Below are positions 45,699 through 55,230 of a stretch of 64,000 nucleotides of DNA, one piece after another. How positions within the stretch are numbered: position 1 is the first letter of the stretch; each line of letters starts with the position of its first letter. This DNA is from Burkholderia sp. MS389 (GTDB taxonomy: Bacteria; Pseudomonadota; Gammaproteobacteria; Burkholderiales; Burkholderiaceae). Under the pieces are notes generated by a model, which was given only the letters and a program-made list of their open reading frames with translations, made no database searches and was not told where the DNA came from. A program made the translations under genes and the position numbers. The stretch is from contig NZ_CP045995.1 of NCBI RefSeq assembly GCF_016899425.1, positions 992,001-1,056,000 of the forward strand. Reading direction: 5' to 3'.

Positions 45699-45742
45699 TT
45701 CACTCTCCGGACGAGGTTTGACCTCCGACCCAGGCAACCGTA

Positions 45743-46024
45743 CTAATTCCCCTGAATGCCTTCAGTTTTCGTTGCTTCCCCGAACTGCTTCCAGCCGCTG
45801 CCCAGCTGGGACCACGAGCCGGCCGACATGCCCTGCCACTGCTGGGTGTCCGGTCCGCCGATGGCACTGCCCGACGAAAGCGTGTGTTGTTCTGACGGTT
45901 TGGTTGTCTGGTCAGGTTTGTTTGACGTCTGCATAGTCGATTGCCCACCATCGGCAGCACGGTCAGCGCCATACGCCGTCAGAGACGCGAACATCAGAGC
46001 GGCGGCAATCAGGTTCTGCTTCAT
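45743..46024 (-). CDS. Small secreted protein
   Basis: A 93-residue exported protein: signal peptide 1-19 (LIAAALMFASLTAYGAD), then a hydrophilic Ser/Thr/Gln-rich mature chain (KPDQTTKPSEQHTLSSGSAI) ending WSQLGSGWKQFGEATKTEGI. No Cys in the mature part. Third member of the secreted-protein run, 44 bp upstream of the large Ala/Pro-rich protein gene. Confidence 0.75.
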   Translation of the reverse strand: MKQNLIAAALMFASLTAYGADRAADGGQSTMQTSNKPDQTTKPSEQHTLSSGSAIGGPDTQQWQGMSAGSWSQLGSGWKQFGEATKTEGIQGN

Positions 46025-46097
46025 GCCAACTCCTTACGTGACAACGATGCGGAAAAGAGACCAGCGTCGCTGGGAAACTGGCCCCCCCCACACCTGA

Positions 46098-46688
46098 CTA
46101 ATGACTGCTCCCGGTCGCGCTCGAGTCGCCCTGGCTTCCGCCCGATGCGGACGGCGAACCGGCCGGACCGGTACTCCACACGGTCGACGAGTTGTAGTGA
46201 TTCGAGCCCGTGATCGCGCCCGACCCGCCACCGCCCGTCCATCCCACGGCACCCGCGTTGGCATTGCCGTGGTCGTTCGCGCCCGTGGCCGTGTAGTGGT
46301 TCGCGCCGAGTACGATCGTGGCGGTCACCCCTCCCGAAAGCGCATTCGCGTTCTCGTTCGTGCTGCCGTTTCCAGCGAACGAGCCCGCGGCACCGATACC
46401 GCCGCCTGCCGCGAACGCGCCCCCGTTCGTGCCCCAACCGCTGGCCGTCGAAGTCGAGTTGTGATACGCGGACGCCGTGCCGGCGGAGCCGGCGGGTGTC
46501 ACGGTACTGCCCGCATTCGCGCCGGCCGTCGAAGTCGAATTGCTGGTATAGCTGCCGGAGCCGACCAGCACCGAACCGGAAACACCCGCCGCGACGGATT
46601 GCGTCTGGTTGGTCGTGGACGATCCGGCCGCCAAAGCAGCGGACGAAATGACGGTGAGCGCTGTCGCTAATATGACTTTGGCTTTCAT
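46098..46688 (-). CDS. Secreted Gly/Ser/Asn-rich protein
   Basis: A 196-residue exported protein: signal peptide 1-21 (ALTVISSAALAAG), mature part almost entirely small and polar residues with repeating blocks such as YTSNSTSTAGANAGS, YHNSTSTASGW, HYTATGANDHGNANAG and HYNSSTVW. The low-complexity, Asn/Ser/Gly-rich, Cys-free design recalls fibre-forming or functional-amyloid subunits. There is no sequence motif that proves this. Confidence 0.75.
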   Translation of the reverse strand: MKAKVILATALTVISSAALAAGSSTTNQTQSVAAGVSGSVLVGSGSYTSNSTSTAGANAGSTVTPAGSAGTASAYHNSTSTASGWGTNGGAFAAGGGIGAAGSFAGNGSTNENANALSGGVTATIVLGANHYTATGANDHGNANAGAVGWTGGGGSGAITGSNHYNSSTVWSTGPAGSPSASGGSQGDSSATGSSH

Positions 46689-46799
46689 AGCAATTCCTTG
46701 CTGTGAGGAAGTTCGACGGTGGCGGAGCCGGGCCTGCCCTCGCGGGGCAAGACCCGGCATCCGACCCGCCAGCCAATGACGAACGCTACGCGTCGCGGC

Positions 46800-47123
46800 T
46801 TAGTGGTGATACGTCCAGCCGGTCGAGCCGGCATTCGCGCCGCTGCTGCCGCCCGCTTGTGCGCCGCCGAAGCCGAAGCCGCCGACCGTCGACGTTTGCG
46901 TGTGGTTCGTGTACGAGATCGAACCGCTGCTGCCGCCACCGGCCACTGCGCCGGCTGCGCCGAGCGCCGAGCCCGAATCGGTCGCGGAGAAGTGGCCGAA
47001 CCCGGCAACCCCGGCCATCGTCTGGCCACCGCTCGACGAAGTGCTGCTCGACACCGTGCCGCTGCCGGCAAACGCTGCACCCGAAACCGCCAGAACTGCT
47101 GCTGCAATCAGAAGCTTCTTCAT
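46800..47123 (-). CDS. Small secreted Gly/Ser-rich protein
   Basis: A 107-residue exported protein: signal peptide 1-19 (LLIAAAVLAVSGAAFAG), mature part of Gly/Ser/Ala with blocks SSSTSSSGGQTMAGVAGFGH and YTNHTQTSTVGGFGFGGAQA, ending GSTGWTYHH. Composition parallels the neighbouring 196-residue protein, suggesting a co-secreted pair. Most upstream gene of the run; an inverted repeat lies 71-90 bp before its start. Confidence 0.75.
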   Translation of the reverse strand: MKKLLIAAAVLAVSGAAFAGSGTVSSSTSSSGGQTMAGVAGFGHFSATDSGSALGAAGAVAGGGSSGSISYTNHTQTSTVGGFGFGGAQAGGSSGANAGSTGWTYHH

Positions 47124-47193
47124 GGTGGACTCCTAACGGCGTGGAGAGAATGAGCACGGAAGATCGCACGCCATCGACCTTCCAGCCGCACGC

Positions 47194-47213
47194 AATCCTT
47201 AAAAGTAAGGATT
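47194..47213. promoter_or_regulatory. Perfect 8-bp inverted repeat upstream of the secreted-protein genes
   Basis: AATCCTTA-AAAG-TAAGGATT, 71-90 bp upstream of the ATG at 47123, at the edge of an AT-rich stretch (to about 47480). Plausible activator site. Confidence 0.55.
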
Positions 47214-48671
47214 ACTATAAAATTGATAAATCAGTGCTTTATCGGAAATCGGCTTTTTATTTTTACAGCCGAATTCTAGTTTTATGTTTTTAAGTTGTCC
47301 AAAATTTATTGATAGGTGTTTTCTATTATTTTTACGATCATTGAGATGAACAAAAAACACCCTTGATTCAATTAACCGAAATGACGCGCACATCTTTCCG
47401 GCTCGCGATTTTCAATTCCACGTCGAAAACGAATGCCGGCACTGGCGCCCGTTTCCGGAATTGAAAATCAGCGATTATATTGACTACCGCAAAATGCAGT
47501 GCCCGCTCGACACGCACCCTTCATCCGGGCGATAACGGGCCGGCATTGCAGCCAGACGACATGTCTGCTCCCTGAGCTGACGAAGAAAGGCCTTCCGGAT
47601 AACCGGCCGACGCGCGTTCGAACTAGTCCGGCCGGCGCCGGGGCTGGCCCGGCGCGATCGAAACGGCGCTGCACGGTTGAAGAGGAATCGGCGCCACGCT
47701 GTCCGGCACGAACAGCAGGCCGCATCCGGGAATGCTGAATGAAGTGGAGCGCCGCTGTCGGCGGGTGGCCGCGCGAAGCGACGAGCGCGCCACCACGCGG
47801 CGCGCGCGGAGGGCGGCAAACAGGCAACGCGCGATCGACGACGCTGGCACGGCGTCGCAAGCGCTACCCTGATCGTTCCCACTACCCCTTTGGTGCGCAA
47901 GAAATGCGCGGATCATGCCACTGCTTATAGTGTTCATCGCCGTTTCCCCGACAGGCATGTGACGAACTGGCCGCCCCCACATCGTTGTTGCATCGTGTCG
48001 ACCGCTCGCCGGTGCGTCCTATATCGCAAACCCCATGCCATGCGATATTCCACCGAGCATTGCATGCGGTGTGCGGCCGCCAGGCCTGATCATTTCTCCA
48101 GAAACGGCGTTTTTTTGTTTCATGAATGTATCGTGATAATGAGGCGCCCCCTACAGCGATCATTGAAGATCGTGACGCAATATCGTGATTTGATGGAAGA
48201 ATCCGGCTCGCTGGGCATGGGCGGACACCCGTGTGACCGGGTGTTTCAATCTTGAGAGGCGAATCTCGACTCACCGCTCGGGGTTCGTGCGTTTCCACTG
48301 ACAAACCGCGTGTTGCGGCATGCCAGCAGCCGTCCATTACCCCGACGAACCAGGGCCGGTCGCTCGATGCTTCACGCCGAACGGCCGCCGATACGGCCGG
48401 AACACGGGTTCACCGAGAAATGCAAAAGGAATTTGATTCATCCGTGAAAATACCCGCACGATCACGCGGCGAAAAATCGTGCCATCGGGCGTGTTGCAGT
48501 CGCAATAACCGAACGAATGAAAACGTCCAATTCCCACACAAACGGGCGCCTTCATTTTTTCACCGTTCGATTCACCTTCGCGCACGAAGCGACGACGATC
48601 GATTCATCGAACAGACATCTTCACTCGGCTATCCGTTTGATTCTCATCACTGAAACATTTCGATTCAAGAC

Positions 48672-48701
48672 GGCTTTCACGTCTTCAATCTCGTGAAAGC
48701 C
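48672..48701. repeat. Perfect 10-bp hairpin
   Basis: GGCTTTCACG (48672-48681), 10-nt loop, CGTGAAAGCC (48692-48701). No T-run on either side, 195 bp downstream of the AraC gene's stop on the minus strand. Possible RNA structure or protein site. Confidence 0.6.
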
Positions 48702-48895
48702 TGATTCATCGCGCGTTTCGTCGCATCGAACCGTAACGATCCAGCAATCTCCGTGGGTGCTTCCCTGTCCCCAAGGTTCGCGCGTGAGACACAAACGTTC
48801 AATTTCGACGAAGGCCCGCATCGGACAGGCGACGATTACAGTCGCGAACCGTGGCGCGACCGTCGGCACTGCGCAAGACCGGAGCGCGCCGCCCG

Positions 48896-49822
48896 TCAGC
48901 CGAGCAGTTCCTTCTTGCGCAGATGCACGACGTCGCGCATCGGCGGCGCGCCGAACAGCCGGCTGTATTCGCGGCTGAACTGCGACGCGCTTTCGTAGCC
49001 GACGACGGCCGCCACCGACCCGACGTCGCCGCCCTGCCGCAGCAACAGCAGCCGCCGCGCCTCGTGCAGCCGCAGTTGCTTCTGGTACTGCAGCGGGCTG
49101 AGCGTCGTCACGTGCTTGAAATGATGGTGCAGCGACGACACGCTCATGTTGACCGCCTGCGCGAGCGATTCGACGCGCATCGGCTCCGCGAAATGATCGC
49201 GGATCCATTCGATCGCGCGTGCGATCCGGTGCGTCTGGCTGCCTGCGATCGCCATGTGCCGCAGCCGCGTGCCCTGCCCGCTCGTCATCAGCCGATACAG
49301 CACCTCCTTTTCGATCAGCGGCGCGACGACCGCGATGTCGGCCGGCGTATCGAGCAGCCGCAGCAGCCGCAGCGCCGCGTCCAGCAGCGGCGGCGTCAGC
49401 TCCGCGAGCGCAATCCCCTCGCCTTCCGGGCCCGCATCGGGCTCGGGCAGCCGCATCTCGGCCGCCAGCTCGACGATGCGCTGCGGATCGAGCGTCAGCG
49501 ACAGGCACAGATACGGTTCGTCCACCGACGCACGCGTCACGCGCGAGAGGATCGGCAAGTCGATCGACGTAATCAGGCAATTGTGGGTGTCGTATTCGTA
49601 AGCCTGGCCGGCCACGATCACGCGCTTCGCGCCCTGCGCGGCGATCACCAGCGCGGCGCGCGATACGCCGCAGCCGAGATCGACCGGCCGCGTGTGCCGA
49701 TGCAGCATCAGGCCCGGCACGGCCGTCGAATGCGAGCCGTCCGCCGGCGCGAAACGGCCGATCAGCGACGCCAGCTCACGTCGCCCGGATTCGCGCGACG
49801 CGACGATATCGGTCATGTCCAT
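48896..49822 (-). CDS. AraC-family regulator (AraC_N type)
   Basis: A 308-residue regulator of the YqhC-like group: N-terminal AraC_N domain with PGLMLHRHTRPVDLGCGV and YEYDTHNCLITSIDLP, and C-terminal double HTH (RVESLAQAVNMSVSSLHHHF; GYESASQFSREYSRLFG). Start ATG at 49822 (the ATG at 49816 is possible). It is divergent from the 2Fe-2S/molybdopterin oxidoreductase genes, with 181 bp between, and is their likely regulator. YqhC-type proteins respond to aldehydes. Confidence 0.9.
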   Translation of the reverse strand: MDMTDIVASRESGRRELASLIGRFAPADGSHSTAVPGLMLHRHTRPVDLGCGVSRAALVIAAQGAKRVIVAGQAYEYDTHNCLITSIDLPILSRVTRASVDEPYLCLSLTLDPQRIVELAAEMRLPEPDAGPEGEGIALAELTPPLLDAALRLLRLLDTPADIAVVAPLIEKEVLYRLMTSGQGTRLRHMAIAGSQTHRIARAIEWIRDHFAEPMRVESLAQAVNMSVSSLHHHFKHVTTLSPLQYQKQLRLHEARRLLLLRQGGDVGSVAAVVGYESASQFSREYSRLFGAPPMRDVVHLRKKELLG

Positions 49823-50003
49823 GACGCATCCTCGAATGATTTCCCGTGTCGCGCGAGCATAGCGAAACGGCCTGCGGCGTGCCGGGGATTTGCAGGATTG
49901 TTCAATAAATTTGCAGGATTGGGTAGACGCAAATTCGGGCTGCTCGCGCACACTCCCGGCTAACCTGCCCGTAAGGCGGGTTTTCCCCACGGAGACATAC
50001 AAC

Positions 50004-50465
50004 ATGCCTACCTCGTTTGTCCTGAACGGCAAGAACGTCACGCTCGACGCCGATCCGTCGATGCCCGTCCTCTGGGCGATTCGCGAACACGCGGGACTGA
50101 CCGGCACGAAATTCGGCTGCGGCATGGCGCAGTGCGGCGCGTGCACGATCCATCTCGAAGGCCAGGCCGTACGCTCGTGCGTGCTGCCGCTCGCCGGCAT
50201 CGCGGGCAAGCACGTCACGACGATCGAAGGCGTGCAAAGCAAGCCCGCGCAGGCCGTGCAGGCCGCGTGGGTGAAGCTGCAGGTGCCGCAATGCGGCTAT
50301 TGCCAGTCCGGCCAGATCATGTCGGCCACCGCGTTGCTCGAACAGAACCCGAAGCCGACCGATGCGGACATCGACGCCGCGATGAACGGCAACCTCTGCC
50401 GCTGTGCGACCTACGCCCGCATCCGGGCCGCGATCCACGATGCGGCCGCGACACTGGGAGCCTGA
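50004..50465 (+). CDS. iorA: (2Fe-2S)-binding subunit of an isoquinoline 1-oxidoreductase-type enzyme
   Basis: A 153-residue electron-transfer subunit with two 2Fe-2S clusters: the plant-ferredoxin-type motif CGMAQCGAC plus a later Cys (residues 39-60), and the helical-domain motif CGYCQSGQ with CRCATY (about 98-140). It passes electrons from the molybdenum subunit to an external acceptor, often a cytochrome. The start is the ATG at 50004 after GGAGACATACAAC. It lies 2 bp before the molybdopterin-subunit gene. Symbol given by family; the true substrate may be an aldehyde. Confidence 0.9.
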   Translation: MPTSFVLNGKNVTLDADPSMPVLWAIREHAGLTGTKFGCGMAQCGACTIHLEGQAVRSCVLPLAGIAGKHVTTIEGVQSKPAQAVQAAWVKLQVPQCGYCQSGQIMSATALLEQNPKPTDADIDAAMNGNLCRCATYARIRAAIHDAAATLGA

Positions 50466-50467
50466 CC

Positions 50468-52678
50468 ATGACGATCGAACTCGACCACACCGATGCGGTG
50501 CGCCCGTCGCGCCGCACGTTCCTGAAAGCCGCGGGCGCCGCTGCCGCCGTCAGCCTGACCATCGGCTTCGACTGGGCCGGCCTCGGCCGCCGCGCGCTCG
50601 CCGCGACCGCGCCGGCCGGCGAATTCGCGCCGAACGCCTTCCTGCGCATCACGCCCGACGGCGCCGTCACGGTGATCGCGAAGCACGTCGAAATGGGCCA
50701 GGGCGCGTATACGGGCATCGCGACGATCGTCGCCGAGGAGCTCGACGCCGACTGGTCGAGCGTGCGCGTCGAAAGCGCGCCGGCCGATGCGAAGCGCTAT
50801 GCGAACCTCGCGTTCGGCACGATGCAGGGCACGGGCGGCAGCTCGGCCATGTCGAACTCGTGGCAGCAACTGCGCGAAGCGGGCGGCAAGGCGCGCGCGA
50901 TGCTCGTGTCGGCCGCCGCGGCCCGCTGGAAGGTGCCGGCCGCCGAACTGACCACCGCCAACGGCGTCGTCACGCACGCAAAGAGCGGCAAGACGGCCGC
51001 ATACGGCACGCTCGTCGCCGATGCGTCGAAGCTGCCGGTGCCGGACAAGGTCACGCTGAAGCAGCCGGCCGATTTCAAGCTGATCGGGCATCGGATTCCG
51101 CGCGTCGACGCATCGTCGAAATCGAACGGCACCGCGCATTTCACGCTCGACACGACGTTCCCCGGCATGCGCGTCGCGCTGCTGCAGCGGCCGCCGCGCT
51201 TCGGCGCGACGGTGAAATCGTTCGACGCGACGGCCGCGAAGGCCGTGCCGGGCGTCGTCTCGGTCGTGCAGGTGCCGGGCGGTATCGCGGTCGTCGCGAC
51301 GGGCTTCTGGGCCGCGAAACAGGGCCGCGACGCGCTGAAGATCGACTGGGACGAAACGAAGGCGGAAAAGCGCGGCTCGGACGAGCTGATGCGCGAATAC
51401 CGGCAACTCGCCGAGAAGCCGGGCGCGTCCGCGCGCAAGGACGGCGATGCCGATGCGGCGATCGCCGGCGCGGCGCGCAAGATCAGCGCGACGTACGAAT
51501 TCCCGTATCTCGCGCATGCGCCGATGGAGCCGCTCGACGCGGTCGTCAAGCTGACGGCGAACAGCTGCGAGATCTGGGCCGGCGACCAGTTCCAGACGGT
51601 CGACCAGGGCAACGCGGCCAAGGTCGCGGGACTGAAGCCCGAACAGGTGAAGATCCACACGCTGTATGCGGGCGGCAGCTTCGGCCGGCGTGCGAACGCG
51701 TGGTCGGATTACGTGGTCGAGGCCGTGTCGATCGCGAAGGCGCTCGGCGCGGACGGCAAGCCGGTCAAGCTGCAATGGACCCGCGAGGACGACATCCAGG
51801 GCGGCTTCTACCGGCCGATGTACTTCCACAAGCTCGACGCGGGCCTGACCGCGGACGGTCGGCTGGTGGGCTGGCGTCACCGGATCGTCGGCCAGTCGAT
51901 CCTCGCCGGCACGCCGTTCGAGGCATTCATGGTCAAGAACGGAATCGACGCGACGTCGGTCGAGGGCGCGGCGAATCTGCCGTACGCGGTGCCGAACGTG
52001 TCGGTCGAACTCACCACGACCCAGGTCGGCCTGCCGGTGCTGTGGTGGCGCGTGGTCGGCAGCTCGCACACGGCGTACGCGGTCGAGGCGTTCATCGACG
52101 AAGCCGCGCATGCGGCCGGCAAGGATCCGTACGCGTTCCGCCGCGACCTGCTCGCGAAGGAGCCGCGGATGCGCGCGGTGCTGGAGCTGGCCGCGCAGAA
52201 GGCCGGCTGGGATCCGGCCAAGCCGCTGCCGAAGGGCCGCGGGCGCGGGATCGCGGTGGCCGAGGCGTTCAAGAGCTATGTCGCGCAGGTGGCCGAGGTG
52301 TCGGTCGATGCGGACGGCAAGGTGAAGGTCGAGCGCGTGGTGTGCGCGGTCGACTGCGGGATCGCGATCAATCCCGACATCGTCGCCGCGCAGATGGAAG
52401 GCGGCATCGGTTTCGGGCTCGGCGCGGCAATGCACAGCGCGATCACGCTGAAGGACGGCCAGGTCGAGCAACGCAACTTCGACGGCTATCACGTGCTGCG
52501 GATGGCCGAGATGCCGAAGGTCGAGGTGCATATCGTGCCGTCGGCCGAGGCGCCGACCGGGGTCGGCGAGCCGGGCGTCGCGCCGGTCGGGCCGGCCGTG
52601 GCGAACGCGATCTTCGCGGCGACGGGCAAGCGGCATTACGTGCTGCCGTTCGATTCGGCGGAGAGCGCGAAGGCTTGA
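50468..52678 (+). CDS. iorB: Xanthine-dehydrogenase-family molybdopterin-binding subunit
   Basis: A 736-residue subunit with a Tat signal ([17 protein letters not shown], residues 15-31), so export of the folded complex to the periplasm is expected. It carries the molybdenum-binding folds: [30 protein letters not shown], and a C-terminal [17 protein letters not shown] containing the catalytic Glu. This gives a two-subunit hydroxylase/dehydrogenase for an N-heterocycle or aldehyde. MocA-type maturation could come from the gene at 24473-25057. Confidence 0.92.
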   Translation: MTIELDHTDAVRPSRRTFLKAAGAAAAVSLTIGFDWAGLGRRALAATAPAGEFAPNAFLRITPDGAVTVIAKHVEMGQGAYTGIATIVAEELDADWSSVRVESAPADAKRYANLAFGTMQGTGGSSAMSNSWQQLREAGGKARAMLVSAAAARWKVPAAELTTANGVVTHAKSGKTAAYGTLVADASKLPVPDKVTLKQPADFKLIGHRIPRVDASSKSNGTAHFTLDTTFPGMRVALLQRPPRFGATVKSFDATAAKAVPGVVSVVQVPGGIAVVATGFWAAKQGRDALKIDWDETKAEKRGSDELMREYRQLAEKPGASARKDGDADAAIAGAARKISATYEFPYLAHAPMEPLDAVVKLTANSCEIWAGDQFQTVDQGNAAKVAGLKPEQVKIHTLYAGGSFGRRANAWSDYVVEAVSIAKALGADGKPVKLQWTREDDIQGGFYRPMYFHKLDAGLTADGRLVGWRHRIVGQSILAGTPFEAFMVKNGIDATSVEGAANLPYAVPNVSVELTTTQVGLPVLWWRVVGSSHTAYAVEAFIDEAAHAAGKDPYAFRRDLLAKEPRMRAVLELAAQKAGWDPAKPLPKGRGRGIAVAEAFKSYVAQVAEVSVDADGKVKVERVVCAVDCGIAINPDIVAAQMEGGIGFGLGAAMHSAITLKDGQVEQRNFDGYHVLRMAEMPKVEVHIVPSAEAPTGVGEPGVAPVGPAVANAIFAATGKRHYVLPFDSAESAKA

Positions 52679-52799
52679 TGGGCCGGGACGCCGGCTGCGG
52701 CGCAAGGTATGCGCCGCGGCCGGTGTTTTTCAACGCATCGTCAACACCATGCTCATCCGGGCCGAAGCCGCATGACAGGACGCGGCCCGCCACGCTCGC

Positions 52800-54002
52800 T
52801 CACTCCTGCTCAACTTCGGGCCAAAGCCTCGGAAACAGAAACCGCAGGCTATTCAACGGCAATCCAAAAGAAAGCTCGCCGCGATGCGAAGGCGAGGTCA
52901 GCAGCCCGTAGTCCAGCAGCGATCGAACGATCCTGCGCGCCAGTACGTCGCTGACACCCAGCATCTGCGCGAATTCCGCACGCGTGACGGTCCGGCGCAG
53001 CGCCACGAACTCCATCGCCAGCGCCGCCGCTTCCGGTTTGATCACGGATTTTTCCGAGCGAATCGTCCATGGGTTGGCCTCCAGGAACCTCAGCAAATCC
53101 AGCAGCCGTCCCGTCACTCCATCGAACTGGGTCATATGCACCATAAAACCGACCTGGTCCTGACAGCAGTCGAGAAAAAACCGGGCGAACTTGACCAATC
53201 CTTCCTGGGATAGATTGCCACGGCCGTCCAGATCGTTGCGACGCGTCTGGTCGGCCTCGCTCAGCCTCGCGTAATACTGCTCATGCTCTCGCGCCAGCCC
53301 TCGAAGCGGCGACCAGAGACCGTGGGTCAGATCGGCAGCGCGCAACCCGAGATGCGAATGCAGGCGCGCCACGCGCCCGTTGCCGTCCATGAACGGGTGC
53401 ACCCAGGCGAGGCGATGATGCGAACAGGCAATGCCGATCAGTTGATATTCCTTGGCCCGAATGCGCGCGTAACGTGTCGCCCAGACCTGAAGCAGCGGCG
53501 CGATCATTTCCGGTTCCGGCGCCAGATGGCGCCCGACCGTCACGTCCCCGCGCCGAAATTCGCCCGGGACGACGACATTGCCGTCGGCGGTCATTCGCTC
53601 GTCGTCAGGCAGGCAGGAAAAGAAGCGATCGTGAATGGCCGAGATCCGCGCCGGCTCGAACAACGCAGCGACCGGTAGCGCACGCCACTCTTCCTCGAGC
53701 GCGGCTTCTGCCGCGATATGCGCGACCGCAAAGCGCTGCTTCTTGCGTTCGACGAGATCGGTCGAATAATCCCGATGCAGCGCCGCCTCGATCTTGGCAG
53801 GCGTCGTGTGCTGGCCTTCGATCTTGTTCGTGTAGTACGAGTTCATCGCGCGCAATTGCGGCACGAGTGCGGTGGCCAACGGGGTATCGCGTATGGCAAG
53901 CAACCGCTGCGAAGAATCGACGAGTTCGGCGGCCTGCTCGAGCAGCGGATCGAGTACGCGATCCTCGGGAAACAACGGTTCGAAGGTAGCGACGGTCGTC
54001 AT
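52800..54002 (-). CDS. Fic-domain protein with N-terminal inhibitory motif and C-terminal winged helix
   Basis: A 400-residue Fic protein. Inhibitory helix TNKIEG (58-63, the (S/T)xxxE(G/N) class II motif), Fic active site HPFMDGNGR (202-210), and a C-terminal winged helix (about 345-390: TRAEFAQMLGVSDVLARRIV). Fic enzymes transfer AMP from ATP to target hydroxyls; class II members are auto-inhibited by the N-terminal Glu. The C-terminal DNA-binding domain suggests transcriptional self-control, and 12-bp repeats lie at its promoter. It faces away from the T3SS regulator gene. Confidence 0.9.
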   Translation of the reverse strand: MTTVATFEPLFPEDRVLDPLLEQAAELVDSSQRLLAIRDTPLATALVPQLRAMNSYYTNKIEGQHTTPAKIEAALHRDYSTDLVERKKQRFAVAHIAAEAALEEEWRALPVAALFEPARISAIHDRFFSCLPDDERMTADGNVVVPGEFRRGDVTVGRHLAPEPEMIAPLLQVWATRYARIRAKEYQLIGIACSHHRLAWVHPFMDGNGRVARLHSHLGLRAADLTHGLWSPLRGLAREHEQYYARLSEADQTRRNDLDGRGNLSQEGLVKFARFFLDCCQDQVGFMVHMTQFDGVTGRLLDLLRFLEANPWTIRSEKSVIKPEAAALAMEFVALRRTVTRAEFAQMLGVSDVLARRIVRSLLDYGLLTSPSHRGELSFGLPLNSLRFLFPRLWPEVEQE

Positions 54003-54008
54003 GCTTCC

Positions 54009-54124
54009 CTGTATGGTTCCATGTAGGGTTCAATGTCGGCCATTATAATAACTTATGTTGCTGATTTATATTGATTTTTCATTGAACCACGTAGAGTTAA
54101 ATGTAGGGTTCAATGTAGGGTTCC
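54009..54124. repeat. 12-bp iterons around the fic promoter
   Basis: Consensus ATGTAGGGTTCA. Three contiguous units at 54089-54124 (ACGTAGAGTTAA, ATGTAGGGTTCA, ATGTAGGGTTCC) and two to three at 54009-54044 (CTGTATGGTTCC, ATGTAGGGTTCA, degenerate ATGTCGGCCATT). Between them is a 44-bp AT-rich segment (TTATAATAACTTATG), with one inverted copy ATTGAACC at 54081-54088. The fic start codon is at 54002, so the repeats bracket its promoter. Confidence 0.85.
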
Positions 54125-54157
54125 CATCGCATGCCGCTAACCCCGGTTGTGCCGCTT

Positions 54158-54227
54158 GTTACGATGTCCTCCCCACACGTTACGTCAGACGTAACGCCCG
54201 TAACGTCGCCACCCGATGCTACGTAAC
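54158..54227. promoter_or_regulatory. Clustered GTTACG/CGTAAC sites before the T3SS-linked regulator
   Basis: GTTACGT-CAG-ACGTAAC (54179-54195) is a perfect 7+3+7 palindrome. Further half-sites are GTTACG at 54158-54163, CGTAAC at 54199-54204 and CGTAAC at 54222-54227. They lie 193-262 bp before the ATG at 54420. Likely binding sites for one dimeric regulator. Confidence 0.7.
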
Positions 54228-54419
54228 AATCCTTCACTATTGCCCGGCCGCTTTCATCGGTCGCCCGGCGCTCCCCGTTAAAAATTCTTTTAAATTCAAC
54301 GCTTCCCCGCCGTCCGCGCCCTTGCCGCGGGCTCGCACCGCCGGACAACCATCTCCCTGGCCCGGAAGTTGCAGCACAGGACCCCGCAAACACTCCTTTA
54401 CGGACATGCGAGGGCCACC

Positions 54420-54818
54420 ATGGATTGCAAATACCTGTACATCGACAACATAAAAATCAACTTCGTCCGCCGCACGATCGAAATCGACAACAAGGTCGTC
54501 GACGTGACCCCGCGCGAATTCGACGTCGTCGAATTCCTGCTCGACAACATGAACAAGATCGTGCCGCGGCAGGCAATCCAGGAAGCCGTATGGGGCCGCG
54601 AGCTCGGCGTGTCGTCGCGCACGCTCGACACTCATATCTCGCGGATCCGTTCGAAGCTGCAGCTCGAACACGACAAGAACCTGCGCATCATCCCGATCTA
54701 CGCGGTCGGCTATCGTCTCGTGCTGTTCGGTGCGGCGATGACGCACGTCGAGCGCCACGACGCGGCGCCGATCATGCGCGCGGCGCCGCAGCCGGCGATG
54801 TCCGCCGACTACGCGTAA
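54420..54818 (+). CDS. Receiver-less OmpR-type winged-helix regulator (T3SS-linked)
   Basis: A 132-residue protein that is essentially one OmpR/PhoB winged helix: residues 20-105 with VDVTPREFDVVEFLLDNMNK, GVSSRTLDTHISRIRSKL and IIPIYAVGYRLVLFG. There is no receiver domain, as in HilA-like or ToxR-like activators, but no membrane segment either. The last 25 residues are Ala/Met/Pro-rich. It is the first gene of the T3SS stretch (412 bp before sctQ), so a role as activator of it is likely. Start ATG at 54420. Confidence 0.85.
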   Translation: MDCKYLYIDNIKINFVRRTIEIDNKVVDVTPREFDVVEFLLDNMNKIVPRQAIQEAVWGRELGVSSRTLDTHISRIRSKLQLEHDKNLRIIPIYAVGYRLVLFGAAMTHVERHDAAPIMRAAPQPAMSADYA

Positions 54819-55230
54819 CGCTTCGCCCGCGCGCCGCCCGTTCGCCGCGCGCCGGCAACGCCTCCCCACCGCGCTGCGCGGATCCGCAGCCCCTCGCGAC
54901 CTGCCAGCCGGATGCGGCCTGCCCGCCGTCCGGCCCCGTCAGCCAATCGCGCCCCGACCGCCGCCTCCGGGCGGCGGTCGCCTTTGACCGCCAGCCGTCG
55001 CGCCGCCCGCTTCATCGCCCGCCGCCGCACGCCGCTGCACCCTGCCGCACTTCGTCACGCTTCGTAGCGCCGCGCTCCCGCCGTCTGCGCGCGCTGGTCG
55101 CGACTACGGATTCCGGCGCGGCACGCGGCCATCGCCGTCCCTACAATCGACGCAGCAGCCGCGCGCCCCTCGGCGCCGCCGGCATCAGAACAACCCGTCG
55201 AACCGACGCCGAATCCGCCCCGATCCCGCC
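54819..55230. other. 412-bp region before sctQ without a clear gene
   Basis: GC-rich DNA with only Arg/Ala-rich shadow frames on both strands. It should contain the promoter of the secretion genes; no obvious operator or terminator was found. Confidence 0.45.

Larger units (their letters stand above)
47124..48895. other. 1.77-kb region without convincing genes
   Basis: The first 350 bp are AT-rich; the rest has mixed composition. Open frames exist on both strands (for example 47484-47900, 47882-48337 and 48252-48653), but their products are Arg/Cys-rich or patternless with no start signals, so I do not call them genes. The region contains the inverted repeats at 47194-47213 and 48672-48701 and may hold an unannotated RNA or decayed genes. 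Confidence 0.6.

Noticed and set aside
47199..47393. 64-residue AT-rich minus-strand frame
   Set aside because: Lies across an inverted repeat in an AT-rich promoter-like stretch; no start signal or homology-like pattern.
47489..47504. Possible sigma-54 promoter (GGGCAC...TTTTGCGG on minus strand) upstream of the secreted-protein genes
   Set aside because: GG and GC elements are 11 nt apart instead of the required 10, and it lies about 370 bp from the nearest start.
47882..48337. 151-residue minus-strand frame
   Set aside because: Patternless composition, no ribosome-binding site and no recognisable domain.
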